The notes below the pieces were generated by a model. The model did not search any database, was not told where the DNA came from, and was given only the letters and a program-made list of their open reading frames with translations. From Panonychus citri (taxonomy: Eukaryota; Arthropoda; Arachnida; Trombidiformes; Tetranychidae), in contig NW_026515503.1 of NCBI RefSeq assembly GCF_014898815.1, positions 181,915 to 245,914 of the forward strand: DNA of 64,000 nucleotides, given 5' to 3'. A program made the position numbers and the translations under genes. This document shows positions 8,865 through 20,379 of the stretch, one piece after another (position 1 is the first letter of the stretch; every line of letters starts with the position of its first letter).

Positions 8865-11472
8865 CTGAGAGTATAAAAAGATAACATGAGAAAAAGAGCA
8901 AAAAACAAAATTTATTAACAGTAATTTCTATGTGTATATATTAATATAATTTTTTTTCTCTTCGAATGTCAAAGTAAAATTGATCAGATATTATTCATTT
9001 TCTTGTGTAATACTATGATAGTAACATTTTCTCTATCCTTTGATCTTTTGTGTTCCAATTTTGTTCTATTTGTCTAGTTTAGAATCATGGAAATCAGGAA
9101 AACTCACAATTGGTTCTCAACTAGAAAAATTTGAATTTGATATATTGAATCAAGAATCACATTTCAATTGTGTCTCTTGGAAAAATATCTGAGAAAATTT
9201 CGTTACAGAAAAAAAAATATCTCATCTTTTCATCGAACACCCTGAGTATTTATCACTATTGATTGTATCATCCATATAACATATTCATGGAAAAAGATAT
9301 CATGATAGAAATTCAGAGTAGAGCAAAAAATGAATTTTTTCATAAACATTATTTTCCCTCTATTTCTAATCTTTGCAAACTGATAAAATAATAATAAGAT
9401 ATATGAATCTGAGTAACAATAACAGTCGATTCAAGATGAATAAAAAGAGAAGAAAAATGGATTCAGTTCCCTTTCTTTCTTCCATTTTCTGTTTGAGGAG
9501 AGAAAATAAAAAACTCTGGCAACATCGAGCAAAGAATATACTTGTTAGTTGAGCATCGTCAAGATTAAACTCATGATTAAGATGAAGATAATGATGATCA
9601 AAATGATAAGGAGCAGGGAATCCTGATTACGTGAGAATTGGCAAACATACAATAAGAGATATTAATGGTGGAAAAAAGAAAAATGCTCTTTAAAACTCTG
9701 ACTTTTTCGGAATTCACTGATTCTCTGAGATTCAATATGAACCCAAATATGTAGAAAAGTTTTTTTTATAAAGTAACAAATTAAGAAACGATCACTTGAT
9801 TATATTAATGAACCAGAGTGAACATTACAACGTTTCATCACCAGAATTTGACAATATTCGTCTTAACAGAATCGGTATGAAACTTTTTTGTTTTGTTCAA
9901 GAAAATTTTTCTCTTACTGGTCAACCTCTGTGTCCATCTCTCTCTTTCTCTACTGAATGGGTCAAGTTTATTATCGTTCATTTGATTATTTATCTTGAAT
10001 TAATTGAAGTAGTAAAATCGGCTAAAGAGAATACACTTTATATTTGAAATATCTTTACTATCCAGATAATACATTCTCTTTTTATTGGTAACAGTATTAA
10101 CTATTATTATACCAATAATGGACAATAACAATGACAATAAAAAGGATAATACATAAACATCGAGATTTGAAAACAAATCTTGACCACCCCTTTCGCCCTA
10201 AAACTACTCGAAGGTATTACCTGATTACTATCATGTTTATGCTTAATAAAATTTATGCTCATCTTTTCCTTGGCCAATAAAGTGAATATCAGTTGACCAT
10301 TGGTCAAACAATAATAATTAGAGTTTAATATTCATTACATTTTATTGGTAGAAAAAAATTCATTATCGAGCGACACTTTCTCATAACCCGGAATTTGAAG
10401 CTTTTCCTCTTCCTTAGAGCTCTGGTCAAACGATCAATTTGAAAATTATGCTTTGTCAACGATAATTTAATGAGATAATCAATTCCGATTGGAAAACTGC
10501 TTTGGTATGCAAATGTAATTCATGAAGAGGAAAAGTAAACACGTTATCATTTGAACTTTATTGGTGATAAAAGTTATCAAAGTCTTTTAGAATTCATTGA
10601 TATTTCCATGATAATGTATTGTGATTATGTTGTTGTTTCTTTCTCTCAATGTTCCGGAAAAGGAAACTCACCTTAAGGCTAATGAAATTATGTCAATTTG
10701 AATGCACAGTTATACGAGTAACGTCAACCTTCAGGGTTTATGCACACATAAGGAAACATTCAAACCTATTATCAGCAATTTTTTCATGATAATACAAATC
10801 ATGAATATCCTGTCAATAAGTTAAAGCTCAGTTGAAATGGAAAATATTTCTTGATTTCAGATATTCTCACTGTTTACTCTGAAAATGTGACATTTATTAT
10901 ACAACATATTACCATCAATATCACAAGAAGATGATGATATTGTTTATCGGTGGAAACGGAAATGATGATCATTCCATTTGTAGCTAGAATTTTCAAACAA
11001 AAATTCAAGTTTTTATGTCATTCAATTGAAATGTATTCAATTTATAAATTCAATCAATGAATCTAATTCATGATTGTTATTTAATTGAGCATGATAATAA
11101 TGAAATGATTCCATGTAATAATAAACTCACTCCTACTGCTATCATGATGAAAAATCGGCTGACTGTAAATATAATGGTTCTTATTTTTTTTCTTATGAAG
11201 TAGAAAGTGATTTTGAAATTTTTCATCACCTACTGATCTTATTGGATGATTTCCGTTTCCTGAGTTTAACTGATTGAACTTTAAATCAGTAAATATTGTT
11301 CAAAGGATCAAATCTGATGATAAAAAACTGTAATCACAACGAAATCACCATCAAAAGTTGATTGTTGATCAACTTTAATCTCATCTAACTTTAAATTGAA
11401 TATAAAATGAATCATAATTTTTTCATGTTCATCTCATGAAATGAGTTTTTTATCTTGTTTCAATTTAGATTC
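8865..11472. other. Non-coding DNA, likely intron of the DPR-like gene
   Basis: AT-rich sequence with no supported gene. The frames at 9796-10047 and 10107-10307 show no family features, no splice logic and no coding-like composition. Element B is inserted at the right end of this stretch. Confidence 0.5.
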
Positions 11473-11476
11473 ATTC

Positions 11477-12317
11477 TGAAGGGTAGAAAATTGAAATCCT
11501 CAGTCTTTCTTTCTGATCACTACGATGATTTGCTCATTCAATTATTTTCTTAATTTAGTTATCAATTGAATTCATTGATGTTCTCGATTAACAATTGAGA
11601 TTAATTGTTGATTAACCAAATTGTTGTATCTTTGACACTTATAAGTGTAACTCTAATTACCACAATTAATGTTTAATTCTTATTGTATTTCCTTATTATG
11701 GTTAACCCAATTTCTATGTTAAATTTGTATCTCTTAAAGATCTCTAAAAATGGTCATTTAAGTAAGAGAACAAATTCTCTTTCTCCATCTCTTTCTTTTA
11801 CTTTTTATCTTTTTTTAGCGTTAAAAGCCTACAAGCTTATTTAAGTTTAACCATAGATTACCAAAGGTTGTCTCATCTTCATTTATCTTCTTCATATCAT
11901 CTCTTAAAAGATACATTGTAACCCTTTATCATCAGTCTCGTTAACAACGGACAAATTTTCCCCTTTTGTGTTTTTCTTAATAACGAAAATTAGTGTTTCC
12001 CCCTATTAAGTTGTTCTCTTAAAAGAACAAATTTTCTCTTCATCATATTAGTGATTGTTTAACTTTCATTTGATTAACGTTATAATTGCTCTCTTTTAAT
12101 TTCCATTAAAATTGTTTAATTCAGAATCAATTCAGTTATCACTTAGTGATTTGTGTCACCGAGAATCAATTGGCAATCCTGAAAGTTCTTGTTCATTCGG
12201 TTGTGGGACCGATAATCTTTTGATTTATTCTCCAAGTCTATCGACTTATTCCGAGTTTCTACTCATCTCTATCTTTTCTAAGATAATCTCTCTCTTCTCA
12301 TCAAAATTTCCCCCACA
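11477..12317 (+). repeat. 5' LTR of element B (841 bp)
   Basis: Runs from TGAAGGGTAG to TTCCCCCACA, so it has TG...CA ends. The copy at 21800-22652 is 853 bp. The 12-base difference is a set of shorter homopolymer or pyrimidine runs between about 11690 and 11865 in this copy. An 86-residue frame inside (12112-12372) is a by-product of the LTR and is not listed as a gene. A palindrome ATCACTTAGTGAT lies at 12138-12150. Confidence 0.97.
11835..11845 (+). promoter_or_regulatory. Putative TATA-like promoter core in element B LTR
   Basis: GCTTATTTAAG is preceded by ACAA here and by ACA in the LTR of the related element C (60571-60581). The surrounding sequence differs much more. Conservation in an AT-rich core at a similar LTR position suggests a promoter element. 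A transcription start has not been shown. Confidence 0.4.
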
Positions 12318-12320
12318 AAT

Positions 12321-12338
12321 TGGCGACCCAGGCAGGAT
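12321..12338 (+). other. Primer-binding site of element B
   Basis: TGGCGACCCAGGCAGGAT lies three bases after the 5' LTR end. It opens with TGG, complementary to a tRNA CCA end. The identical TGGCGACCCAGGCAGGAT occurs in element C at 61262. I do not assign the tRNA species. Confidence 0.85.
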
Positions 12339-12416
12339 TGTCAAGTATTCTCTGTACTCTTCTTCCTTCTAAGTGATTTAATTTCCCCTGAAGTATTCTG
12401 TCTATAAACAGTAATA

Positions 12417-15400
12417 ATGGCTCCTCGTCGTGCGAAAACTGCTGGTATTGCTCGCGCTGCTGCTGCACGCGCCGCGAAGGCCGCGAAGACAAAAGTTCGA
12501 CATCTTCATCTTCCATCTGAAACTGAGGACGATACAATTGTCCCTCAATCTCCAATCTCAATTCCACCTCAATCTCTTAATGAGAATCTCACCACTCCAA
12601 TCAACCCTCGACCCCCTACCCGTGCATCTACTGTTACTGAAGAACAAAGATCTCTTAGAGATATAACCTTTAATGAGATTCTCATTCTTTTCGAAAAGTG
12701 GAATGTTCCAATTCCCATCCGTTCTCTTGCTAACAAAAAACTCATTGACATCGTGTCAACTCATTTTCTTCTTATCGGTGAAACTGTGAATTCTACTGAA
12801 TTATTAAAAGTTCTCATCGATGAAGTCAAGGAACAATATGTTCCAAATTGGTTATTGGATTTTCGAATTCAAGGGATCTCTGAATCCGAAATTCAAACCT
12901 TTATAAACTCAATCGGTAGAGATGATGAAACCATTCTCTCCATCAACCACTCTCAACTTTACTCTCTCCCACTTTCTCTTGGTACCTTGAACAAAATGAA
13001 AAATGTTCTAAACTCTCATGGTGCTTCTATTATTCAACCAACCATCTCCAATGCTACTTCCTCAATTAACTCTCATGATGTTCTTACTCCCGCATCATTT
13101 CTGGAAATAATGAAACAAATTAAACCAGATCCCCATGTTCCTGAATTCCGTTCCGGTGAAGATCAATTCGCTTGGTTAATGAAAACCAAAGATCGTCTTT
13201 CCAAAGAAAATATTGACGATGACACGCGATTGAGACTTCTACAAAAGTCGATGGCACATGAAATGAAAACTAGTGCTATTGGTCTTGAAGATATCTCTGA
13301 ATATCACAAATATGTTGACGCTCTTTTCGAAAACTTGAAAACTCCAGAGAGTCAATATTCCGCCGATTTCGAATTACAACAATGCCGTTATAATCTCGAT
13401 GATCACCCTGAAAAATTCTTTAGTGAAATGAAACGATTAACCACTAAGGCCTTTGGTTCCGTTCCCGAAAATATTCTTCTCTCCCAAATTCTTCAACATA
13501 TTCCCCGTTATCTTCGTGATGACCTTTACACCCTTGGCATCAACAACGATAAAACCCGAATCTTCAATTTTTTGACCCGTAAACATTTTGAACACAAAGT
13601 TTACAAAGGTAAAGAAAAACAAAAAACTAATTCAAAACCTTCTGATAAACCTTATGACAAAACAGTCTCAAAACTCTTAAAATCAACTAACAATAATTAC
13701 CCTCCAAAACCATTGAACCAACAAAGAAATGATTCATCGACATCTAAAGATGTAACTAAACAGTGTAGATACTGTAAAGGTGACGATCACACAATTGAAA
13801 ATTGTGTTCGACTTGCTCATCGTCGTGCCCAAGAAGCTGCAGGTATCAAACCCGTTTATCAACCAAGAAATCAATCTTATGGTAAATCTTCTGCTCCTCA
13901 ACAAAATGCTATTCCAAGCAATTTAACAACAATAGTTAATCCCAATAATCAGATTAACCCAATTAATCAACCCAATCCAACCAATATAATCAATCCAATC
14001 AATCAGGTTCCCAAACCCGCTCCAATTTTCACTCCCGCTAATCCTGAACCAATACAAGATGCGCTGCGAAATCATCCCGTTAGCTTCGCCATATCTAAAG
14101 ATATAAAACAAATCTCTTCACTTGGTAATACCTCTATTGAGCATATGCCCCAAGTTAACTTGTCCTTTTGTTTACCCGATAAACAAATGGTCATGGAAGG
14201 GAAAGTATTATTAGATACTGGTTCATCCGCTTGTGCTATTGATGCTCGATTGGCCGCTGAACTTCAAGTTCATGTTATTCGGTTCAATCGTAGTCTCAAG
14301 GGTATAGCTTCAGGTGCTTATGTTGATTCTTTAGGATTTGCTTATGCGATTGTTAAACACTCCAACATGGAAAAATCGCGAATCATAAAGATTCAAATTT
14401 GTGAAAATTTCGATCCAATTTTCCTCCTTGGAAATGCTTTCATGCATGTTTACTTCATGAATCTAATATCTGATGGTAATGAGTATAACATAACTTGCAA
14501 GGAAGATTCCAATTCTACAGAATTAACCAATCCTGATTTCTTTTTCCGTTTTTGTACTCCCTCTGAAACTGATGCTATTATTGAAACATCAATTAAAGTA
14601 ACCGGCAATGCCAATTTTGATTACATCTTGGACTCAAATCCAACTGATTCTAACTCAGAAAAAATAGATAATAATCCCTTCGATATCATTCATCCTCTTA
14701 GTGATGATGATAAAATTTTTAAAAACTTTCCTGAAAATTCCCTAATTGCGCGCTGCGAACTCGTTAACGAAAAAGAAGTTAATGAAATCAAAATTCAACC
14801 TTTCTATGAAAAGATAAAATCGCGAATCAATCCCGATCTCTCTCCCGATCAACAACAACAACTTCTTGATTTGTTTGATCAATATCAAGATATTTTTCTG
14901 TTCACAAACATGACCTTGGATTCGTTCCTCCTCGGTTTGTCCCGTAAAAATCGATCTCGAAGATCAAATTGTACCATTTCAAAACCGTACAATTGCAACA
15001 TCCATCGTCGTGGTGTTTTTCGCGACATAATTAACGAAATGATACATCATGACTTGATAGAGCCTTCAGATGCTCTTGGTGGTGCTCCCTCTTTATTAGT
15101 CCCTCGTTCCGATGGTTCCTATCGAATGGTAACTGATTATCGTCTATTGAATCGTCTAACTAAAATTCCGAGACATCCAATGCCTCGAATAGACGATTGT
15201 TTAGAAGTCGTCCGTGGTGGAAAATACTTCAATCTTTTCGATTTGGCTCAAGGTTATCACCAAATTGAGCTTCCACCCTCTGAAAGGGAAAAAACTGCTT
15301 TCGTCACTCCCGACGGCAAATACCAATACAAACGACTTCCAATGGGTCTCGCTGGTGCTCCCTTTATCTTTCAAAGATTCATGAACAAAGTTCTTGAAGG

Positions 15401-16307
15401 TCTCCAGTATATTCATTGCATCGGTTATTTCGATGATATACCGGTCGTTGGTGTAACTTTTCCTGATCTACTCGAAAATACTAAACAAGTAATGGATAGA
15501 CTTCGAAAATTTAACTTAAAAGTTAAACCCGAAAAGTGTCACTTCGGTCAAACCGAAATTTTGCTCTTAGGTCACTTGGTTTCCGGTGATGGAATCCGAC
15601 CCGACCCTAAAAAGGTTCAAGCCTTAATCAACCTACGTTACCCTCGAACCGTCAGAGAACTTCAATCCCTCTTAGGATGTTACAACTATTTCAGTAGGTA
15701 CATCAGAAATTATTCAACTCTCGCCGCTCCACTTTATCGTCTCATCTCAAAGGAACGAAAATTTAAAATACTCCCAGCTGACAAACAAGCTCTCGATTCT
15801 CTTAAATCATCTTTAATCAATACAACTCTATTGGTGCATTTCAATCCTCAATTACGCCGAAAAATCTCTGTTGACGCCTCCGACGTTGCTGTTGGTGGAA
15901 TTCTCCTCCAGGAAGACGATAAGTCCGAAAATTTCGACCCCGAAACTCCAATTGAAAATGTAAGAGATTGGTTACCCATTTCATTTTTCTCTCAAAAACT
16001 TCTCAAGCACCAATTACACTATTCAGTGTCTGAGAAAGAACTTTTATCAATCCTCGTTGGTGTATATAAATACTCTCACTACTTAGATGGTGAACATTTT
16101 CTCATCGAGACAGATCATCATGCTCTCTGTCAACTAACTAAAATTAATTTTAAGAACTCAAGACTACAAAGATGGTCTATCATGTTATCCGCCTACAACT
16201 TTACTGTTATATACAAAAAAGGTTCAACTCACCCCCCTGATTGTTTCTCCCGTTATCAATCTGAATGGGATCACCGAAAGATAATCGATCCCGAAGAAGA
16301 ATTTTAG
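12417..16307 (+). CDS. gag-pol: gag-protease-RT-RNase H polyprotein of element B
   Basis: A single 1296-residue frame. The basic, Ala-rich N-terminus (MAPRRAKTAG) leads into a retrotransposon Gag region at about 230-400. A CCHC knuckle follows (C450-x2-C453-x4-H458-x4-C463). The aspartic protease has D600-T-G-S. Reverse transcriptase begins near LIEPSDALGG and carries YFDD at 1004-1007. RNase H has its first aspartate near 1153 (SVDASD) and the SEKELL motif later. The linker before RT (about 14900-14990) is locally out of frame: element C shows the expected CPVHIDLDNQ-type sequence, and here the matching CPVKIDLEDQ lies in another frame. At 16307 the frame ends early by a -1 shift, before integrase. 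There is no stop between gag and pol, so both would come from one translation product. Confidence 0.95.
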   Translation: MAPRRAKTAGIARAAAARAAKAAKTKVRHLHLPSETEDDTIVPQSPISIPPQSLNENLTTPINPRPPTRASTVTEEQRSLRDITFNEILILFEKWNVPIPIRSLANKKLIDIVSTHFLLIGETVNSTELLKVLIDEVKEQYVPNWLLDFRIQGISESEIQTFINSIGRDDETILSINHSQLYSLPLSLGTLNKMKNVLNSHGASIIQPTISNATSSINSHDVLTPASFLEIMKQIKPDPHVPEFRSGEDQFAWLMKTKDRLSKENIDDDTRLRLLQKSMAHEMKTSAIGLEDISEYHKYVDALFENLKTPESQYSADFELQQCRYNLDDHPEKFFSEMKRLTTKAFGSVPENILLSQILQHIPRYLRDDLYTLGINNDKTRIFNFLTRKHFEHKVYKGKEKQKTNSKPSDKPYDKTVSKLLKSTNNNYPPKPLNQQRNDSSTSKDVTKQCRYCKGDDHTIENCVRLAHRRAQEAAGIKPVYQPRNQSYGKSSAPQQNAIPSNLTTIVNPNNQINPINQPNPTNIINPINQVPKPAPIFTPANPEPIQDALRNHPVSFAISKDIKQISSLGNTSIEHMPQVNLSFCLPDKQMVMEGKVLLDTGSSACAIDARLAAELQVHVIRFNRSLKGIASGAYVDSLGFAYAIVKHSNMEKSRIIKIQICENFDPIFLLGNAFMHVYFMNLISDGNEYNITCKEDSNSTELTNPDFFFRFCTPSETDAIIETSIKVTGNANFDYILDSNPTDSNSEKIDNNPFDIIHPLSDDDKIFKNFPENSLIARCELVNEKEVNEIKIQPFYEKIKSRINPDLSPDQQQQLLDLFDQYQDIFLFTNMTLDSFLLGLSRKNRSRRSNCTISKPYNCNIHRRGVFRDIINEMIHHDLIEPSDALGGAPSLLVPRSDGSYRMVTDYRLLNRLTKIPRHPMPRIDDCLEVVRGGKYFNLFDLAQGYHQIELPPSEREKTAFVTPDGKYQYKRLPMGLAGAPFIFQRFMNKVLEGLQYIHCIGYFDDIPVVGVTFPDLLENTKQVMDRLRKFNLKVKPEKCHFGQTEILLLGHLVSGDGIRPDPKKVQALINLRYPRTVRELQSLLGCYNYFSRYIRNYSTLAAPLYRLISKERKFKILPADKQALDSLKSSLINTTLLVHFNPQLRRKISVDASDVAVGGILLQEDDKSENFDPETPIENVRDWLPISFFSQKLLKHQLHYSVSEKELLSILVGVYKYSHYLDGEHFLIETDHHALCQLTKINFKNSRLQRWSIMLSAYNFTVIYKKGSTHPPDCFSRYQSEWDHRKIIDPEEEF

Positions 16308-16579
16308 ATAAAATTTTCTTAATTGAATATGTAGAAGACCCTGAAGTTCATCACTCTTATGATATTGGTCTCAATATTATAAATCTCTCGTTCGAATCTC
16401 CAGTATTCGATTATGAACAACTCAAAGAACCTCCTCTCCTACTTTACTCAACTTCTACGGAAATTGCTCATCTTCATCCTTCATCAAAATCATCACCAAA
16501 AGAATTTTCTCAATGGAAAGAGAAAATACGAAAATGCAAAGTGAAAATCCAGACATTCAATCAATCATCATTCAACTAA
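16265..16579 (+). pseudogene. pol linker of element B, displaced frame
   Basis: This frame continues the polyprotein after the -1 break near 16300. It covers the acidic linker between RNase H and integrase (for example FDYEQLKEPPLLLYS). A further -1 shift near 16530 hands over to the integrase frame. It has no independent start signal and should be read as part of pol. Confidence 0.75.
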
Positions 16580-17100
16580 ATGATCCGAATTCAGTTGCAG
16601 CTAAACGATATGTGCTGAAAGACAATCTATTGTATCGTAAAGATAATCGAACTCCCTTTGGATCACGTCTCGTAATTGACCCTGTTATCTTAATAGAGAT
16701 TTTTAAATTGGAACACGAATCTACTCTTGGTGGTCATTTCGCCACAGAAAAAACTTATCTCAACATCGCTCGTCGTTTCTGGTGTAAATATCTCTATGAA
16801 GAGGTTAAAAAGTTATGTGAAAATTGTATGGTTTGTAATCTTGCCAAACCCTCTAATGTCATTTACGTGGATCCATCGGCAAAACCAATTCCATTAGAAA
16901 TTTTTGAACGTTTCGAACTTGACGTTCAAGGACCAATAACAATTGGTAACTCTAAAAAGTACATCCTGGTAATCGTTGACGTATTATCCCGTTTCGTCTA
17001 CGCGAAATTAACTCTTAACCAAACTGCTACAACAGTTATCAATTTCCTCGCTCCATTCTTTCATATCTTCGGTTTCCTACTCATATTCAAACCGATTTAG
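16513..17100 (+). pseudogene. Integrase N-terminal half of element B, displaced frame
   Basis: Carries the integrase zinc finger (HESTLGGHF ... CENCMVC, HHCC) and the first catalytic aspartate (ELDVQGP). It breaks near 17076 within TTTCCTACTC by loss of one base, just before the second catalytic aspartate. Together with the next frame it would make a normal integrase. All three breaks between 16300 and 17080 are in the same -1 direction. Confidence 0.88.
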
Positions 17101-18866
17101 GTTCTAATTTTACATCAGATGAATTTGCAAAATTCATGAATCATCATGGAATCAAACATGATACAAGTACAGCCTATCATCCTCAATCTCAAGGAATAGT
17201 AGAAAGATGCAATCGAACAATTGCTGAACGTCTACGAACGTATGTTAGTTCTAAAGGTACAAAAAATCTTAATCCCGCTCTACAAGCTTCACTCTATGCA
17301 ATTAACTCGTCAGTGCATAAGATCACAAGATTTAGTCCCTACTTCTTAGTTTTCGGCCGTGAGCCCAATAAGCCTCTCGATAACTACTTATCTCTTAATC
17401 ACAATTCCCCTGTGAATGTTGTTCAAGCTCGTAAACTTGCTTATGCGAGACTAAAATCTCAACAATTTTATCAAATCAATAGAACTAAATCTCTCTATCC
17501 TCCATCTCCATATAAAATTGGTGATTTTCTCTTGGTGAAAAATGAATCAATAGATCCTAATATCTCAAAGAAACTTAAGAATCGTTATCATGGTCCTCAT
17601 TTGGTCTGTGGCCTTAAAAAAGGTGCATTATTATTATTAGATATTCAATCCTTTGGATTATTTACTTGTAACGTTTCAAACACGAAAAGGTTTTCAGGTA
17701 AAATCAATTCCCAAATGGCATCTCTAAGAGATGAATTTTTCAATCCCGATTCTTATTTAGAAATAGAAGATTTTAACTTTCCTGAGATAGAATTAGAAAC
17801 AGATAATTATCTAGAATCACTTAGTGATATTGAGAATAATTATAATATTAACCAAGAAGATTCATTTTCTACTGAAGATAATGATCCAAATTTAAACGAT
17901 TTCATAAAAAGTTTTCCAATTGAAACCAATGAAAATTCTGAAATAGAATTTACTAATCAATCTCTCAATCAATCTCTCAATCAATCTCTAAATCCATCTC
18001 TTAATCACTCTAATGATAATCCTAATCAAATTAGTCTTAAACCAAAAAGAAAATATCAGACCGCTGATCAACAGATTATCAATCAAAACAAACAATTAAT
18101 TAATAATCAATCTCGAGTTTTAACTCGTAAACAATTTAAAGACCAACATGTTTACATCTTATTTGCATGTTTCCAATTGTCAACTAATGAAGAAAATCAA
18201 CATTTTGATTCAATCAATTTTCCATCGACTATTGAATTTAATCACTATAATGATTTCGAAAATTTTTCTAATTCTCTTAATTATTCTAATCTAAACAATG
18301 AGATGAAATTGTTACAATTTAAATCTTTTCATCTTGTCAACTTTTCTAAGTTTAAATTTTCCCACGGTGACGGCGTTACTGTCACTTGCTCTTCTCTCCC
18401 GCCTTTCTTCATTGTCTTACATTCAACCCGTTGGTCACCTTCAATTAACATTGTCTTTGTTTTAGTCTCCATTTTCTCTGTTGAAAATTCTAAATTTTCA
18501 GTTGAATTTTATTCAGTTTTCACCCAGAAATCTACAGATTTAAAGTCTTTTAATCAATTGTTCAAAAATTCTCAGAATTATATTGAATTTAATCTCAATT
18601 ATAAGTTCAACACTTTGTGTTATCTTAAGTGTTTCAATAGCTTAAGCTATTTTGGTCACTCTAATAGTTTGAGTGTAGCCATTTTTGCTTCTAAAAGCTG
18701 CCGGTTAACTCATCTTTTCATTAAATATCATCTTAATCATCGTCAACTCAATCAGTGCTTCTCCATCGCCCACACCTACCAGTGTAAAAATTTCTTCGCC
18801 CACATCAGATCAAAAACCATCACCTTACAAACTGAAAGTCTTCAAAAATCCGATTTCTCAACTTGA
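17092..18866 (+). CDS. Integrase C-terminal half and tail of element B
   Basis: Begins with the second catalytic aspartate (TDLGSNF at 17091-17111), in frame with the long stretch whose first ATG is at 17136. The catalytic glutamate is in HPQSQGIVERCN. A small basic C-terminal integrase domain follows (YHGPHLVCGLKKGALLLL). Then come an acidic region and a short tandem SLNQ repeat (about 17960-18010). After about 18300 the translation is low-complexity and may not be coding. The next frame opens at 18709 in another phase. Confidence 0.85.
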
Positions 18867-20295
18867 TCCTGATTTTAACATTGAAGTTCCGTGTGTGTAT
18901 TACCCTAAAAGACCAATCGTTCAACCATCAAAATCCAATTCAACTTCAGTTGTTCACAATTCTCCGATTCCAAGCACATCAACTGAATCTCCGAATTCAT
19001 TGTTGAAACCAGTTAACTTTAACTTTGATCATCTTCATCCTGGAACATCATTGAAACGATCGATTTCAATAGAATCTCTAGATTCAATTGCTAGTTCACA
19101 CCCGAAACAAAGGAAAATGATTCAACCAAATCAATCGATGGAACAAGAAAAAGGTAAAATTGTAATTCGTTCTGAAACTTCAGCAATTATGCCTTCGTCT
19201 AAATATCCGAATCATTATCCTAAACCAAATGAGTTTCCTGGTGAACCTTTTGAATTTCCTGCTCCGCTTCCAACCTCTGAATTACCTGATCGATTTTCAA
19301 TCGAAAATTTCAAACATATCCAACAATTAGTTAAGATAAAATCAGATCAATTTAAAGCTATTCAGAGACAATATCAGAAAATGATAAGAGAAAAACTTTA
19401 TTTAAATTTATATCAAGATAAATCAATTTATGATATTCCCTTGCCAAAGATACCTAAAGGTATTTCAAAATCGTCCATTCATCATGAACAATTAGATTCA
19501 TTCATCCAAGAAATAAGATGTTTCTTTTGTGAGCAAATTGTTCTTAATCCTTTAGAATGTGATTTCTGTCGACATTGGTATTGTACCAATTGTGTAATTT
19601 TTTCTCAAGAACTAATTAAGATCCTACAATTAACTCCGATCTTACAATCGAATAAGTTTATTTGTCTTTTCCCCTCATGTATCAAAATGTTCGCATCTCT
19701 AGATGATTACCCAACGTACAGTTCAGTCGCTTACTCGACAAATTATGTTCACTATCGTGAATGTAAATTCACTTGTCGTTATACTTTGTGTCTCAAACAA
19801 TTAAGCCCTGGATTATTAAATGAACATGAAAGTAAATGTCGTTTAGGTTTGTTTCGAGAAGAAATTGATTTAAATACAATTTCAATTTTCCATAAAGGCT
19901 CCTCAATGAAGGAATTATCATTAATTGCCCCGAAAAGATTAATGAATTTTATTCCTCCTCATATTAAAACTACTCCTAAACCTCAGATCACTTATTCATC
20001 TCATGAATTTGATGTTAAACAAAAGTATGAATTATACGCTTGTTTATTACAAATGAGAGATGATAATCCAAATGATCCTTACTTATCTAATTCCGCTATT
20101 CGTTCCCATACTAACCTCCGACTTGGATTTTGGACAAGTTTCCAAAAATCGAAAGATCCAACTCAACCTCTCTCAGAAGAAGAGGAATTAACTCAACAAT
20201 TAGGATTCCTTCTATTCTCCCTTATGATCCCGCTCCTTCTCGACCTCGAACCACAACATGGTCAGATCGTAAATCTATTCCTCATTATCTTATAA
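18709..20295 (+). CDS. Element B accessory ORF, part 1: RING plus TRAF-like zinc finger
   Basis: The frame is open from 18709 but lacks an ATG before the conserved part. Residues below are numbered from the GTG at 18895. The first 200 residues are Ser/Pro-rich. A RING-like cluster spans C209-x2-C212-x9-C222-x2-C225-x4-C230-x2-C233 ... C257-x4-C262. It is followed by a TRAF-like finger (C294-x4-C299-x11-H311-x3-C315). This is the same RING then TRAF order as in element A, though sequence identity is low. The missing start suggests a spliced subgenomic message: there are AG acceptors near 18780 and 18808. Alternatively it is translated by a shift from pol. The frame is lost near 20200, continues briefly in a second phase (about 20210-20370), then in the phase of the next ORF. 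E3-ligase activity is inference. Confidence 0.72.
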   Translation, partial: LIFSLNIILIIVNSISASPSPTPTSVKISSPTSDQKPSPYKLKVFKNPISQLDPDFNIEVPCVYYPKRPIVQPSKSNSTSVVHNSPIPSTSTESPNSLLKPVNFNFDHLHPGTSLKRSISIESLDSIASSHPKQRKMIQPNQSMEQEKGKIVIRSETSAIMPSSKYPNHYPKPNEFPGEPFEFPAPLPTSELPDRFSIENFKHIQQLVKIKSDQFKAIQRQYQKMIREKLYLNLYQDKSIYDIPLPKIPKGISKSSIHHEQLDSFIQEIRCFFCEQIVLNPLECDFCRHWYCTNCVIFSQELIKILQLTPILQSNKFICLFPSCIKMFASLDDYPTYSSVAYSTNYVHYRECKFTCRYTLCLKQLSPGLLNEHESKCRLGLFREEIDLNTISIFHKGSSMKELSLIAPKRLMNFIPPHIKTTPKPQITYSSHEFDVKQKYELYACLLQMRDDNPNDPYLSNSAIRSHTNLRLGFWTSFQKSKDPTQPLSEEEELTQQLGFLLFSLMIPLLLDLEPQHGQIVNLFLIIL

Positions 20296-20379
20296 ATGAT
20301 TCGGAGGAATGGCTTCAAGTTGCTGAAGGAAGGTTCGATTACAATCTTCCCGCTCATCACCACCATTATCAAGTGATGC

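Noticed and set aside
12112..12372. Frame of 86 residues starting MFNSESIQLS, repeated at 22447
   Set aside because: Lies inside the LTR and extends past its end differently in each copy; it is a by-product of LTR sequence, not a gene.
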